The notes under the pieces: generated by a model
Told to the model about the DNA's origin: nothing
What the model saw: only the letters and a program-made list of their open reading frames with translations
Databases searched by the model: none
Assembly: GCA_947503525.1 (NCBI GenBank)
Contig: CANNEA010000002.1
Coordinates: 310,001-374,000, forward strand
Reading direction: 5' to 3'
Length of the DNA: 64,000 nt
DNA from: an uncultured Carboxylicivirga sp.
GTDB lineage: Bacteria > Bacteroidota > Bacteroidia > Bacteroidales > Marinilabiliaceae
Part shown: piece after piece, positions 27,447-37,051 of the stretch
How positions within the stretch are numbered: the stretch's first letter is position 1
Layout of the letters: each line of letters begins with the position of its first letter
Program-made: the position numbers and the translations under genes

Positions 27447-28175
27447 CTAATTCGTCGCAAATTCCTTCGACAGGTCTTCAAATTTTCTGGTTTGATACTT
27501 CACTTTTGAAGCCATAACATAAAACTTAATCATTGCCTGCTTATTATTCATAGCAATAATCACGCCATTATATCTTCTCTCGTTGTAAGAGAAGCTAACT
27601 CCATCTCCAATGGCGTAATTCGCCGCTTCTTTATCTGTATAATAAACCTTGCTATTAGAAAACTTCTTTAGCTTATAAATCCCCTTATTATCTTCAAATA
27701 AAAGTGAGGACTTTTGCTTTCCTTTCTTCAACACTTTTGCCTTATAAGTTTTTTTCTTATACACTATCATGGCCCATTCTTCGGGATTTTCACCATGAAA
27801 CAAACTATCATTTCGTTCAATAAGTTTATCAACAGGAACCTCATTAAAATCAATGATCTCGGCAGAAACCATTGCTTTTGTAGTAAATACCAATGGAAAA
27901 GCTGAGCGTTTAAAATCAACACTTACATTTGCCAATGCCTGGCCTTCTGTTAAAGGATTATTTTTATACAGATTACGCTTAGCTTCCAAAACCAAGGCAT
28001 CTTTTTTAAGACCTCCAATTCCAAGTACATGGGTGGTAGAAGCCTGTCCAACTGCAAGGCCAACCACTTTAAAGTTTGCATCTGTTAAAGATGCATTGCC
28101 AGTAAGCATTCCGGTATGTGTTGCACAGGAGCTCAATAACAGAGCAGTAACAACACTCAATAAAAGTGTTTTCAT
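27447..28175 (-). CDS. Lipoprotein, DUF6567-like
   Basis: 242 residues with a lipoprotein signal ending LLLSSC (lipobox Cys17). The segment KVVGLAVGQASTTHVLGIGGLKK and the EGQALANVSVDFKRSAFP motif recur in a Bacteroidota lipoprotein family (DUF6567 in my recollection). The C-terminal half (about 130-235) shows two repeated small beta modules (KKGKQKSSLLFEDNKGIYKLK; YNERRYNGVIIAMNNKQAMI), SH3-like in rhythm. Function unknown; family name is from memory. Confidence 0.6.
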   Translation of the reverse strand: MKTLLLSVVTALLLSSCATHTGMLTGNASLTDANFKVVGLAVGQASTTHVLGIGGLKKDALVLEAKRNLYKNNPLTEGQALANVSVDFKRSAFPLVFTTKAMVSAEIIDFNEVPVDKLIERNDSLFHGENPEEWAMIVYKKKTYKAKVLKKGKQKSSLLFEDNKGIYKLKKFSNSKVYYTDKEAANYAIGDGVSFSYNERRYNGVIIAMNNKQAMIKFYVMASKVKYQTRKFEDLSKEFATN

Positions 28176-28392
28176 AAATAAAGAGTTAGGTTTGATTAAT
28201 AAGTGTGTATTTAAATCCGCAATTAAACATTTACAAATTATGACTTAAACACACATTGCTTAACAAACAATTATTAGACCAAACTCGTTCTATATTCAAA
28301 AAACATTAATAAAAATAATACTATTCAGAATTGACAAACCCAAAATCCCTGACTAATATGATATTAGCAGGCACTAATAATTTATTAACTTT

Positions 28393-29601
28393 CTATCTCC
28401 TGGCAAATTCTTCAACAGACCTAAAAACACGGAGGAAATTGCCTCCCCATATTTTGTAAATCTCTTCATGACTATAACCTCGATTCAGAAGCTCTTTAGT
28501 AATTAATGGAAAATCAGATACATCGCGGCAGTCTGCCAAACCACCTCCGCCATCAAAATCTGAACCAATTCCCACATAATCAACACCAACTAAATCAACC
28601 ACGTGGTCGATATGGTCAACAGCTTGAGCTATTGTTGGCAATTCGGCCGGAAAATCTTTATTGATTTGTCTCCATTCCGCCCAGGCATTTTTTCGCTCCT
28701 GTTCATTTTTGAAGTTATAGTCATTATACTTTCTTCTAAGCTCTTCTAATTTCAAATAATTTATGCTTGTTGTATCTTCTTCTTCAATATATGCACCCAG
28801 AATACAAATTTGAATAACACCTCCATTTTTGGCTAAGGCTTTAATCATATCATCATTCATGTTTCGAGGATGATTACAAATTGCACGAACTGAAGAATGC
28901 GAAGCAAATACAGGCACTTTACTTTGCTCAATTACATCGTAAAAGGCTTTATCTGAAACATGGGATACATCAATCAACATACCCAGACGATTCATTTCCT
29001 TAATTACCTCCTGGCCAAACTCACTAACACCATTATGATCCGGTCCTTTCTTATCGGTTGATGAATCACAAATATCGTTATTACTGGAATGAGATAAGGT
29101 AATATATCGAATTCCTCTATCATAAAACTCACCTACACGTTTAATATCCTTATTTAAGGGAAATCCATTCTCCATACCCAGATAAATCGCTCTTTTGCCT
29201 TTATTTGAAATAACCTCTGCATCTTCTGCATTCACGGCTAGTTCAGCTTTAGAACTATATCTTTTTAAAGCCACCTCTGTTGAATCAATCATCTCATGTG
29301 CTAAGCTGTAGGCCTTGGCATAATTTTCATCGGTTCGTGGCCGTTGGCCCGTAAAAACAGCGAAAAATATAGCATCCAAACCACCCTTTTCCATCCGGGG
29401 TATATCCACTCTGCTTGAAGGAGCTTCATGCTCAATACCAATATCAAAGCCATTATTAACAAATTTCATTGGTGTATCACAATGTGTATCTATGGTAATG
29501 GCCTTATTATGGATGGCCATCAGCGACTTATTATTAGAATCACTATCCGATAAAAAGAAGAATGCCGTAAGTGAAAGAAGAATGTTAATTGTCAAATTCA
29601 T
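28393..29601 (-). CDS. Membrane dipeptidase, M19 family
   Basis: About 402 residues. The mature domain begins AITIDTHCDTPMKF, carrying the first zinc ligands (His-x-Asp). YLGMENGFPL holds the bridging Glu; LIDVSHVSDKAFYDV and ASHSSVRAICNHPRNM carry the later His ligands; VGIGSDFDGGGG closes the active site. It hydrolyses dipeptides. I prefer the ATG giving MNLTINILLSLTAFFFLSDS, a signal-peptide-like start, over an ATG 39 bp upstream. The insertion with KNAWAEWRQINKDFP is typical of Bacteroidota members. Exported. Confidence 0.9.
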   Translation of the reverse strand: MNLTINILLSLTAFFFLSDSDSNNKSLMAIHNKAITIDTHCDTPMKFVNNGFDIGIEHEAPSSRVDIPRMEKGGLDAIFFAVFTGQRPRTDENYAKAYSLAHEMIDSTEVALKRYSSKAELAVNAEDAEVISNKGKRAIYLGMENGFPLNKDIKRVGEFYDRGIRYITLSHSSNNDICDSSTDKKGPDHNGVSEFGQEVIKEMNRLGMLIDVSHVSDKAFYDVIEQSKVPVFASHSSVRAICNHPRNMNDDMIKALAKNGGVIQICILGAYIEEEDTTSINYLKLEELRRKYNDYNFKNEQERKNAWAEWRQINKDFPAELPTIAQAVDHIDHVVDLVGVDYVGIGSDFDGGGGLADCRDVSDFPLITKELLNRGYSHEEIYKIWGGNFLRVFRSVEEFARR

Positions 29602-29690
29602 ATAAACGCATTTTTTTCGAAAATACAATTTATTGCCCAATAGATATAACTAATCACTATATTAACCATTGATAAACAAAATCCAATACC

Positions 29691-30308
29691 ATGAAATCAA
29701 CTATCATAATATTACTCTCGGTACTACTTATTTCGTGTAACAACGAGGATTGTGGATGCGACACTCCCCCAGGTAAAATTATTGGCGAAGGACCGGTTGT
29801 ATCAAAGGATTATGATTTGGCTAGTTTTAATTCTGTTTCGATACTATCCTTTACCAATATTAGAATTGAAACCGGACTGGAACAATCCATTAAACTTAGC
29901 GGACAAAAAAACATACTTGATATCCTTATAGCGGAGTCAAAAAATAACAAACTTGATATAACTTTCCCTGCTGGCAATGAAGTGCAACCCACAGAAGATT
30001 TAACAGCAATAATTACAATGCCAAATGCTTTACAAAGCTTTTCATTTATTGGAATAGCAGAAATGGAACTACTCGGTGACGCTCAGGAAAATCTTACCGT
30101 TAACATTACGGGTTCAGGCAATATTAACTCTCTTGAACTACCTGTTAATACTGTGGTGATTAACTGGACAGGAGAAGGTATGGCTAAAATTCATTCAATT
30201 GAGAACCTTATATTAAATTGTGTAGGAGTATTTGACATTAAGTATAAAGGCGATCCTAGCATCAGCAACAACTCAGTTGGTACTATTAATCTAGGACCTA
30301 TCGACTAA
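29691..30308 (+). CDS. DUF2807 (head GIN domain) lipoprotein
   Basis: 205 residues with a lipoprotein signal (IILLSVLLISC, Cys16). The rest is a right-handed beta-helix-like DUF2807 domain (GEGPVVSKDYDLASFNSVSI, then repeated strands such as LTVNITGSGNINSLEL). Such proteins are surface or periplasmic and common in Bacteroidota, without a defined function. The gene is divergent from the dipeptidase gene, 89 bp away from the preferred start. Confidence 0.82.
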   Translation: MKSTIIILLSVLLISCNNEDCGCDTPPGKIIGEGPVVSKDYDLASFNSVSILSFTNIRIETGLEQSIKLSGQKNILDILIAESKNNKLDITFPAGNEVQPTEDLTAIITMPNALQSFSFIGIAEMELLGDAQENLTVNITGSGNINSLELPVNTVVINWTGEGMAKIHSIENLILNCVGVFDIKYKGDPSISNNSVGTINLGPID

Positions 30309-30479
30309 ATAAACATTTGCCAAAATAATCTATGCAATAAATAATTATGGTCTTGATGTAATTTAGAAAGCAACAACTCGTATTTTCTATTATCTTTCCA
30401 TTCGATTTTGAAACCAATAAACAGCATTGATACAATATGTTTTAAGAATCATTCTGTATCATAAAAATGTGCTAAAGAA

Positions 30480-32480
30480 TTGAAAAAAAGAATACTATTA
30501 GGGGTTGTTTTGAGTACATTTCTTCATTTGTCATTTTCTCAAATTATTAATTGGGATACAGGCATGGATGCGATGTCGCTGGGAAAGCAGCTTAGATTTT
30601 ATGAAGATAAGGAAGGTACATTAAATATAAATGCTATTTCATCGGGTCAATATCAGGCCCTATTTCAAAAGTCGGAACAAAATATTCTCAATTTTGGATT
30701 TAACGAATCGGTGTATTGGTTAAAGTTTGATTTCAATAATACTGATGAAGAGCCATTAATAATTGAAGTTGCTCATGCCTCATTACCAGTATGTGATCTC
30801 TACTATTCGAATGGTACGGAAGATTGGAATGTAATTAAAGCCGGTTACGAAATTAACTTGCATAATAAGCAGGTTAACAATCATCTTCAAATTTTCCCCT
30901 TACCAACTGGCCAAATGCAATGCTACATAAAGGTAGTTTCCAATTCGCATCCTCTTCCAATAAAAATTTGGAAAGAAAAAAAGTACGAGGTAGAAGCCAA
31001 TAAGCAAAAACTGGTATATGGTTTTTATATCGGTTTCATGGCATTTGTCGTCATCACCAACCTGTTTTTCTTTTTTACACATCGTAATAAGTTGTACCTG
31101 TATTATGCCATTGTAGTAATATTATATGCCGGATATGCGGCAATGGTGCTGGATGGCTTTGTGTTGTATATGTTTCCAAAGTTAGATATGATGTTTTGGT
31201 ATATTACCATACCAACCTTGGGAATGACTGTTCAAACCGCCTATTGCTTAGCCTTTCTTGAAGCCAAAAAATACGTGCCAAAAGTATTCGTGGTAGTTCG
31301 GATTATCGTTATTTATTTTGGGCTATATTTCTTCATAAAGTATTTACTTCCCTTGCCTACTATTCTGGCCATAAACACAATTCATGCTTTGTTGTCCTTT
31401 TTTATAATGGGATATGTAGGCTTAAAAGTTGGTAATAAAGGCAATAAGTTGGGATATTATTTTGCACTAGCCTATTTCATTTATTTTTTATTGGTCCTAA
31501 CAGAAGCCATTTACATTCAAACCGGTAGCCCAAAATACTTGTTTGGCTTAAGCCATGTGGCTGTGGCCACATTAATTGAAGCCTTTGTTTTATCCTATCT
31601 ACTTTCTAAACGATCGGAATGGGAAAAAAAGGAAAATGAACTGGCTAAATTACATGCTCAGGAAGAGCTGGTAAATACAATTAGAGAGAATGAAAAAATA
31701 GTGAGGCAACAGAATGTTATTTTGGAAAAGAAGGTGTTGCAGCGCACAGCTTCTATTAAAACCGTCAATGAGCGTCTCAAAGTTGCCATCGCAACCAAAG
31801 ACAAGTTTTTTTCCATTATTGCTCATGATCTTAAGTCACCTTTTAACTCTTTGCTTGGCTTATCGGATATTCTCTTGCAGGATTATGATGGTTTCTCAGA
31901 GAAACGGAAAAAAGAATTCTTAACGGAGATAAATAAAGGTTTAAATAATGCTCATGATTTATTGAGTAATCTACTAATTTGGTCACAATCACAAAGAGAT
32001 GATATTTCCCTTCACCCTGAAGAAATAGAACTTAGACCTTATGTTGTTGAGATCTATTCTCATTTAAAACAACAGGCAGACCGAAAGAACATAACGCTTA
32101 AAATTAACATCGACGAAAAGCTGAAAGTAATTGGTGATAGTAATATGCTAAGAACTGTATTCCTTAACCTGATGAACAATGCCATTAAGTTTACCAATAA
32201 GGAAGGGAATATAAATATCGATGCCTTTGAAGAAAATAAAGAAGTGATTATAAGCATTAAAGACAATGGCCTTGGTATCAGCCCGAGTCGTCAAAGTCAG
32301 CTCTTTGTAATTGGGCAAAACCAAAGTACTTTTGGTACGGAGGATGAAAAAGGTACAGGTCTTGGCTTAATTTTGTGTAAGGAGTTTGTAGAAAAACATG
32401 GTGGTCACTTGAAGGTTAAAAGTGAATACGGTGTTGGTTCAACATTTTCCTTTAATCTTCCCGGATACCATTCTAAATAA
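30480..32480 (+). CDS. 7TMR-DISM sensor histidine kinase
   Basis: 666 residues with a TTG start giving the signal peptide MKKRILLGVVLSTFLHLSFS. An extracytoplasmic 7TMR-DISMED2 domain (about 30-165; LNFGFNESVYWLKFDFNN) is followed by seven membrane helices (about 178-375), a coiled coil (378-440), HisKA with phospho-acceptor His449 (FFSIIAHDLKSPFNSLLG) and a HATPase domain (NLMNNAIKFTNKEG; IKDNGLGIS; GTGLGLILCKEFVEKHGG). The DISMED2 module is thought to bind carbohydrate-like ligands. No response regulator lies beside it. Confidence 0.92.
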   Translation: MKKRILLGVVLSTFLHLSFSQIINWDTGMDAMSLGKQLRFYEDKEGTLNINAISSGQYQALFQKSEQNILNFGFNESVYWLKFDFNNTDEEPLIIEVAHASLPVCDLYYSNGTEDWNVIKAGYEINLHNKQVNNHLQIFPLPTGQMQCYIKVVSNSHPLPIKIWKEKKYEVEANKQKLVYGFYIGFMAFVVITNLFFFFTHRNKLYLYYAIVVILYAGYAAMVLDGFVLYMFPKLDMMFWYITIPTLGMTVQTAYCLAFLEAKKYVPKVFVVVRIIVIYFGLYFFIKYLLPLPTILAINTIHALLSFFIMGYVGLKVGNKGNKLGYYFALAYFIYFLLVLTEAIYIQTGSPKYLFGLSHVAVATLIEAFVLSYLLSKRSEWEKKENELAKLHAQEELVNTIRENEKIVRQQNVILEKKVLQRTASIKTVNERLKVAIATKDKFFSIIAHDLKSPFNSLLGLSDILLQDYDGFSEKRKKEFLTEINKGLNNAHDLLSNLLIWSQSQRDDISLHPEEIELRPYVVEIYSHLKQQADRKNITLKINIDEKLKVIGDSNMLRTVFLNLMNNAIKFTNKEGNINIDAFEENKEVIISIKDNGLGISPSRQSQLFVIGQNQSTFGTEDEKGTGLGLILCKEFVEKHGGHLKVKSEYGVGSTFSFNLPGYHSK

Positions 32481-32513
32481 GGATGGAAAGCGGATTTAGC
32501 TTAGATAGTAAAG

Positions 32514-32546
32514 GATAAAAAAGGTGCCAATTAAGTATCAGCACCT
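32514..32546 (-). terminator. Intrinsic terminator of the URO-D/galactokinase operon
   Basis: AGGTGC / GCACCT stem with a 13-nt loop, followed on the minus strand by six T, 11 bp after the URO-D-family stop codon. Confidence 0.75.
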
Positions 32547-32556
32547 CTTCTCGTAT

Positions 32557-33582
32557 TTAATATCCCGCAGCCTTTTTTTGAGCTTTAATAATATCGATGA
32601 AAGCAACAATATTTTCAATTGGCGTATCACCTTCTGTAGCATGTGATGGACAGAAAATGTAACTACCGTCCTTTCCTAATTCCAATAAATGATTGGTTTC
32701 ATTCACTACCTCTTCAACACTTCCGTAAGGCAATGTTTTTTGAGTGGATAATCCTCCATGAAAGGCAACTTTTCCACCGTAAGTAGTCAATAAGTCGTCA
32801 ACATCAAGCACTTCAGGTTGAAATGGGTTAATACAGTTTACACCCGCATCAATCAATTCCGGAATGATTTCAGAAATATCCCCACATGAATGAATTAACT
32901 GGTACTTGCCATATTGTTTTGAATTGGCATACATGCGTTTTAACTCCGGATAAAGAAACTCCATCCACACATCCTTACCCATCATTAATAACTTCTGAGC
33001 ACCCCAATCATCTCCAAAATAAATACCATCAACCTCAGGGTATCTCTCACAAACATTTTTGATCACCGCAATATTAAAATCTGCAATTTTGCCCAATAAC
33101 TCTTTTACAAAATCAGGATACATCATAAAGTCCATAAAGGCATTTTCCATCCCTCTAAGGCACCAATAACGCTCAAATAAACTGAAGCCTATACTGTATA
33201 GCACAAACTTGTCCTTATTGGCAGCTATCTTCTCCTCAATCCCGGCGTAAAGAATCGGATCGTTCGGATCGGGAAATTCATAACCTTGCAAAGTAGGCTC
33301 TGGAAGAACAAGTCCTTCAACATTACCAATATCTTTTTCATGGGTCATGTCCCAAACCGTCCCGAAAATGTCCTTTTTCCGATTATTTCCGATATCAATT
33401 TTAAATCCGCTCGATTGCCCAAGTTTGATAAAATGATTATCAACCAACTCCTCTACATCAACATCCTCACCATAGTGAGCCTTCATTTTTTCCAGCGCCT
33501 CAATGGTAAATTTACAATCCCATGGCACATACGGTGGCTTTTTACCATCCAGCACCAACTTTATGACTTCCTTCTTATTCAT
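32557..33582 (-). CDS. URO-D/methyltransferase-family protein (not HemE)
   Basis: 341 residues with the URO-D TIM-barrel fold. It carries a possible zinc site His231-x-Cys233 ([19 protein letters not shown]) with Cys311 (YIFCPSHA), the H-x-C...C arrangement of the methylcobamide:CoM methyltransferase branch (MtaA/MtbA/CmuA) rather than Hem[14 protein letters not shown] is the other conserved block. It is separated by 1 bp from the galactokinase-like gene and faces a divergent AraC regulator, a setting seen for URO-D-like proteins of sugar loci in Bacteroidota and related phyla. Which methyl or carboxyl chemistry it performs is unknown. Confidence 0.82.
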   Translation of the reverse strand: MNKKEVIKLVLDGKKPPYVPWDCKFTIEALEKMKAHYGEDVDVEELVDNHFIKLGQSSGFKIDIGNNRKKDIFGTVWDMTHEKDIGNVEGLVLPEPTLQGYEFPDPNDPILYAGIEEKIAANKDKFVLYSIGFSLFERYWCLRGMENAFMDFMMYPDFVKELLGKIADFNIAVIKNVCERYPEVDGIYFGDDWGAQKLLMMGKDVWMEFLYPELKRMYANSKQYGKYQLIHSCGDISEIIPELIDAGVNCINPFQPEVLDVDDLLTTYGGKVAFHGGLSTQKTLPYGSVEEVVNETNHLLELGKDGSYIFCPSHATEGDTPIENIVAFIDIIKAQKKAAGY

Positions 33583-33583
33583 C

Positions 33584-34756
33584 TTAATGTGTTTTGCTTT
33601 CTAAAACTGCCTCTACATTTGTTCCATCCGCAGTACGAACACCATAAATTTCGCACTCGATTCCAGTTAATTCTTTATACTTATCAAATACACTTGACTT
33701 GAATTCTTCCAATTGATTCTTATAAATTAAAGAAACCATACATCCTCCAAAACCGGCACCGGCCTGACGAGAAGCAACCACACCAGTAGCAGTTGACATA
33801 GCAGTGTACATGTGCTCCATGGCATCATTTGATATTTCGAATAAATCTCTGGCTCCTGCATAAGAGCGGGCAAAAACATCTTTTAGTTTAGCTTTATCAT
33901 TGGTAGATAAGGCTTCTTCTAATTCATGTGTTCTATTGTTTTCTTCAATGATAAACTGAGCACGTTTTGAAGCTTCAGGTGAAAGTTTATCCTTATGCTC
34001 ATGAAAAAATTCAATACTTACATCACGTAACTTTTCAATTTTGGAATCAATCTTTGCAAACACCTCAACAGCTTGTTCGCATTGTGCACGACGATCATCA
34101 TATTCTGATCCATGCAGTTGACGCGGTTTGTTGGTATTACATATGGCCACCATAATGTCTTTTGGCCAACTCACCTGTTCATGAGATAATTCACGACAAT
34201 CCAATTTAATGGCTTTATGACGTTCTCCGAAAATTACTGAGTATTGATCCAATATTCCACAATTAACACCAACGTAAACGTTTTCAGCTTTCTGACTCAA
34301 TAAAGACATGTTAAGTTTATCGATCTTAAGTTGTGAAGTTTCAGCTAAAATTGCCATAACCGTTGCTTCCAGTGCTGCTGAACTTGAAAGCCCAGAACCA
34401 ATAGGAATACTGCTACAGAAAGCTCCCGAAAAAGCGGTTAATTCATGTCCTTCATCGATTAAAACTTTAGCAACAGCACTTGGATACTTTCCCCAATCGT
34501 CACCTTCAATCATTTCACCTGTTTTGGCATCAATCTTAACTGTCGTATCAATGTTGCACGAATACAGACTGATTACTCCCGAATCATTGGTGGTGAAAGC
34601 ACATTCAATCTCCAGATTAATTGGCATGGTAACCACAAAGCCATGATTATAATCCGTATGGCTTCCCATCAAGTCAACACGACCAGGAGATTTTGCATAA
34701 TGACTAGGATCGATTTGATATAACTCTCTGAATTTGCTTAGAACATCACAATTCAT
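33584..34756 (-). CDS. Galactokinase-like GHMP sugar kinase
   Basis: 390 residues with GHMP-kinase fold. The N-terminal galactokinase signature reads [15 protein letters not shown] (residues 25-39), the ATP loop is [14 protein letters not shown], and the C-terminal motif is [12 protein letters not shown]. In galactokinases the signature is normally GR(V/I)NLIGEHTDY, whose Glu contacts the sugar; here it is Ser32 and the Asn is Asp28. It may therefore phosphorylate another hexose or derivative. It is the first gene of a two-gene operon with the URO-D-family protein; galT, galM and galE are absent in the window. I leave the symbol out because of the motif change. Confidence 0.8.
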   Translation of the reverse strand: MNCDVLSKFRELYQIDPSHYAKSPGRVDLMGSHTDYNHGFVVTMPINLEIECAFTTNDSGVISLYSCNIDTTVKIDAKTGEMIEGDDWGKYPSAVAKVLIDEGHELTAFSGAFCSSIPIGSGLSSSAALEATVMAILAETSQLKIDKLNMSLLSQKAENVYVGVNCGILDQYSVIFGERHKAIKLDCRELSHEQVSWPKDIMVAICNTNKPRQLHGSEYDDRRAQCEQAVEVFAKIDSKIEKLRDVSIEFFHEHKDKLSPEASKRAQFIIEENNRTHELEEALSTNDKAKLKDVFARSYAGARDLFEISNDAMEHMYTAMSTATGVVASRQAGAGFGGCMVSLIYKNQLEEFKSSVFDKYKELTGIECEIYGVRTADGTNVEAVLESKTH

Positions 34757-34844
34757 AATTTGAAAATTTAGTTAGTATTATTTTAATTGCTCTTAGATTT
34801 TTTTTAATCGTGCAAGAGTTCAAATTGGAACATCTGCATTTTTA

Positions 34845-34852
34845 CAAATCTA
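34845..34852 (-). promoter_or_regulatory. Candidate -7 box for the galactokinase-like operon
   Basis: On the minus strand TAGATTTG fits TAnnTTTG about 90 bp before the kinase start; no clear -33 box, which would fit dependence on the AraC activator. Confidence 0.35.
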
Positions 34853-34899
34853 TAGGACAGCTTTGCTATTTTCTTGTACCTTATTGCTTTTTGTTTAGC

Positions 34900-34907
34900 T
34901 ATATTTG
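34900..34907 (+). promoter_or_regulatory. Candidate -7 box for the second AraC regulator
   Basis: TATATTTG, 95 bp before the regulator start, with TTCTTG some 23 nt upstream. The leader between box and start is long for a regulator gene. Confidence 0.35.
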
Positions 34908-35002
34908 CATTAGGCAGTATATACATGTCACTTATCTAAAAATACGCTTTTAGAATACTATATATTGTACAAATTGAAATTAACAGATAACACTAATTAG
35001 AA

Positions 35003-35884
35003 TTGATACCTAAGGTAGAAACCATAATAAAAAGAGACAATGAGTCATTTGTAGTTGGCGAATACAGCGCCAAATGGTTCGAACGATCGTGGCACTACCA
35101 TTCAGAGTTTGAATTATTGTTGATTACAAATGGGCACGGTTCACGCGTAATTGGAGATAACAGCACTACGTTTAAAAAAGGGGATTTGGTATTGGTAAGT
35201 GGTAATGTGCCCCACGCCTGGTTTTCAGCACCATCATTTTTCGAAGAAGATAGTGATGGTAAATGCGAGTCAATTTACATTCAGTTCAAACGAAATATTT
35301 TTGGAACAGCCTTCTCAGGCTTACCAGAGATGAATCCCATCAAAAGTTTATTAAATGAGGCCAAATATGGCCTAGCTCTTAAAAACGACCAGAACTATCC
35401 GATATATGAAAAACTTAAGGAAATAACACATTTAACAGGCCTAAAACGATTAATCCGCTTAATGGAATTGCTCGATTTATTTTGGAAAGGCGATTACGAA
35501 CGTCTGGTTTCAGATGAATATTTAAAAAGCACTTCCATAAACCGATCAACACGTATTAAAACAGTTCATGAATATGTACTCAACAATTACATGAATGATG
35601 TTAGCCTGGAGGTTGTTGCCGGCCTGGTGGAAATGAATGTGAGTTCGTTTTGTCGTTTTTTTAAAAGGATGACAGGTAAAACACTTTCGAATTATGTGAA
35701 AGAAATGCGAATTGACTTTGCGCAGCAGCTACTGATCAATACCGACTTGGCTTCCAATCAAATTGGTTTTGAGTGCGGATTTAGCTCTGTTGCCTACTTT
35801 AATCAATGCTTTAAAAGCATCAGTAAGCAGTCGCCGCTGGAGTATCGTAATTCTTTTAAACGCGGAATAATTCCCTTGCAATAA
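35003..35884 (+). CDS. AraC-family transcriptional regulator
   Basis: 293 residues, TTG start. An N-terminal cupin (about 18-100; WHYHSEFELLLITNGHGSRVIGD, VSGNVPHAWFS) and a C-terminal double HTH (about 195-288; VAGLVEMNVSSFCRFFKRMTG; CGFSSVAYFNQCFKSISKQSPLEYR). It diverges from the galactokinase-like/URO-D operon and is the obvious regulator of it. Different from the regulator at the glycyl radical locus in length and sensor sequence, so the two probably answer to different sugars. Confidence 0.88.
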   Translation: MIPKVETIIKRDNESFVVGEYSAKWFERSWHYHSEFELLLITNGHGSRVIGDNSTTFKKGDLVLVSGNVPHAWFSAPSFFEEDSDGKCESIYIQFKRNIFGTAFSGLPEMNPIKSLLNEAKYGLALKNDQNYPIYEKLKEITHLTGLKRLIRLMELLDLFWKGDYERLVSDEYLKSTSINRSTRIKTVHEYVLNNYMNDVSLEVVAGLVEMNVSSFCRFFKRMTGKTLSNYVKEMRIDFAQQLLINTDLASNQIGFECGFSSVAYFNQCFKSISKQSPLEYRNSFKRGIIPLQ

Positions 35885-35951
35885 GCTTGAAATAAAAGAA
35901 TATGTATTTGCTTATCATCTTGTCATTTGATAAAGATCTATTGTATTAAAT

Positions 35952-36000
35952 AAAAAAAGCAACGGCCGCTGGGAATAGCGTGGGGTACCGTTGCATTTTT
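35952..36000 (+). terminator. Terminator-like structured element after the AraC gene
   Basis: A 7-bp outer stem (GCAACGG / CCGTTGC) holds an inner CGCT-AGCG stem-loop and is followed by ATTTTT; the 5' side is A-rich (AAAAAAA). It fits a bidirectional terminator with an unusually structured loop. The remaining sequence to ispH holds nothing else I recognise. Confidence 0.6.
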
Positions 36001-36181
36001 GGGGATAGGTAATAAATTGCTTGATGAAATTTATCATCAATGTTGTTTATATCTGGGTACACTTATTAATAACAGAAAGTGAAAAACGTAACACGCTTTT
36101 TTAAGGGAATTTCAATATTTAGTGATAAACAGATCGTTTTTTTAGACTAACGGTTGAATTTCTTACATTAAAGTCTTTAGG

Positions 36182-37048
36182 CTATTTAACAATAAAATGA
36201 AGTATTTTTTCTTTTACCTGCTCCATTTGCCAATCCGGAGTAGATGTAGCTCCACAAATACCAATGGATTTGGTTCCATTTTTTATCCAATTGGCATCAA
36301 ACTCATCAAGCTTAGAAATAAAATAGCTATGTGAGTTTGCATCCTGACAAGCCGAAAACAAAACTTTCGCATTACTGCTCTTATTTCCCCCAACAAAAAC
36401 AACGAGATCATAATTCTTTGCAAAATCTTTAATTCGTGGAACACGTCCGGTCACTTGTTTACACGTTGTATTGTGCCACGTTATAGAATCTCCTTTTTGC
36501 CTCTCAATTTCTTCTACCAGAGCTTTTAGATACTCTGGATCCTTTGTGGTTTGCGCAAACAACTCAATTGGTCGATTCAAGTCTAATAGGTGAATTTCAT
36601 CCAGGCTTTCGATGACAATGGCCTTATTTTCACATTGCCCCTCCAAACCAATTACTTCAGCATGTCCTCTTTTGCCGAAGATAACCAATTGGCCATTGTT
36701 CTTGAGAGACTGTTCAAATGCCTTTCGTACCCTTTGTTGAAGTTTAAGAACCACAGGGCAAGTAGCATCCTTTAATTCTAATCCGGATTCCTTAATTAAA
36801 CGATAAGATTCAGGTGGTTCACCATGTGCGCGAAAAAGGATTATTCCATTTTTAATTTGATTTACCTCATCGTAATTCACAATGTGCATACCCAGATGGT
36901 TGAGACGTTTTGATTCAGCTTCGTTATGGACTATATCACCAACACAGTGCACATTATCACCTGATTTCAACAGCTGATTTGCCGCATCGATAGCTTTTTT
37001 TACACCAAAACAAAAACCGGAGTGTTTATCAATCTCAACCTTTATCAT
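36182..37048 (-). CDS. ispH: 4-hydroxy-3-methylbut-2-enyl diphosphate reductase
   Basis: 288 residues. Three [4Fe-4S] cysteines are present in HSGFCFGVKKAI, LKDATCPVV and IGICGATSTPDW. HNEAESKRLNHLGM and LFRAHGEPPE are the conserved substrate-site segments. It is the last step of the MEP isoprenoid pathway, making IPP and DMAPP. It follows cmk by 3 bp in the common cmk-ispH order, so the two are co-transcribed. Confidence 0.96.
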   Translation of the reverse strand: MIKVEIDKHSGFCFGVKKAIDAANQLLKSGDNVHCVGDIVHNEAESKRLNHLGMHIVNYDEVNQIKNGIILFRAHGEPPESYRLIKESGLELKDATCPVVLKLQQRVRKAFEQSLKNNGQLVIFGKRGHAEVIGLEGQCENKAIVIESLDEIHLLDLNRPIELFAQTTKDPEYLKALVEEIERQKGDSITWHNTTCKQVTGRVPRIKDFAKNYDLVVFVGGNKSSNAKVLFSACQDANSHSYFISKLDEFDANWIKNGTKSIGICGATSTPDWQMEQVKEKILHFIVK

Positions 37049-37051
37049 GGA

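Noticed and set aside
28601-28625. CACGTGG motif (ACCACGTGGT) in the dipeptidase gene, considered as parS
   Set aside because: Only the inner 8-10 bases are palindromic; the GTTnC/GnAAC arms required for ParB binding are missing.
32557-33582. HemE (uroporphyrinogen decarboxylase) as the name of the URO-D-family gene
   Set aside because: The His-x-Cys...Cys zinc-site pattern and the sugar-kinase context place it in the methyltransferase-like branch, not with haem-pathway HemE.
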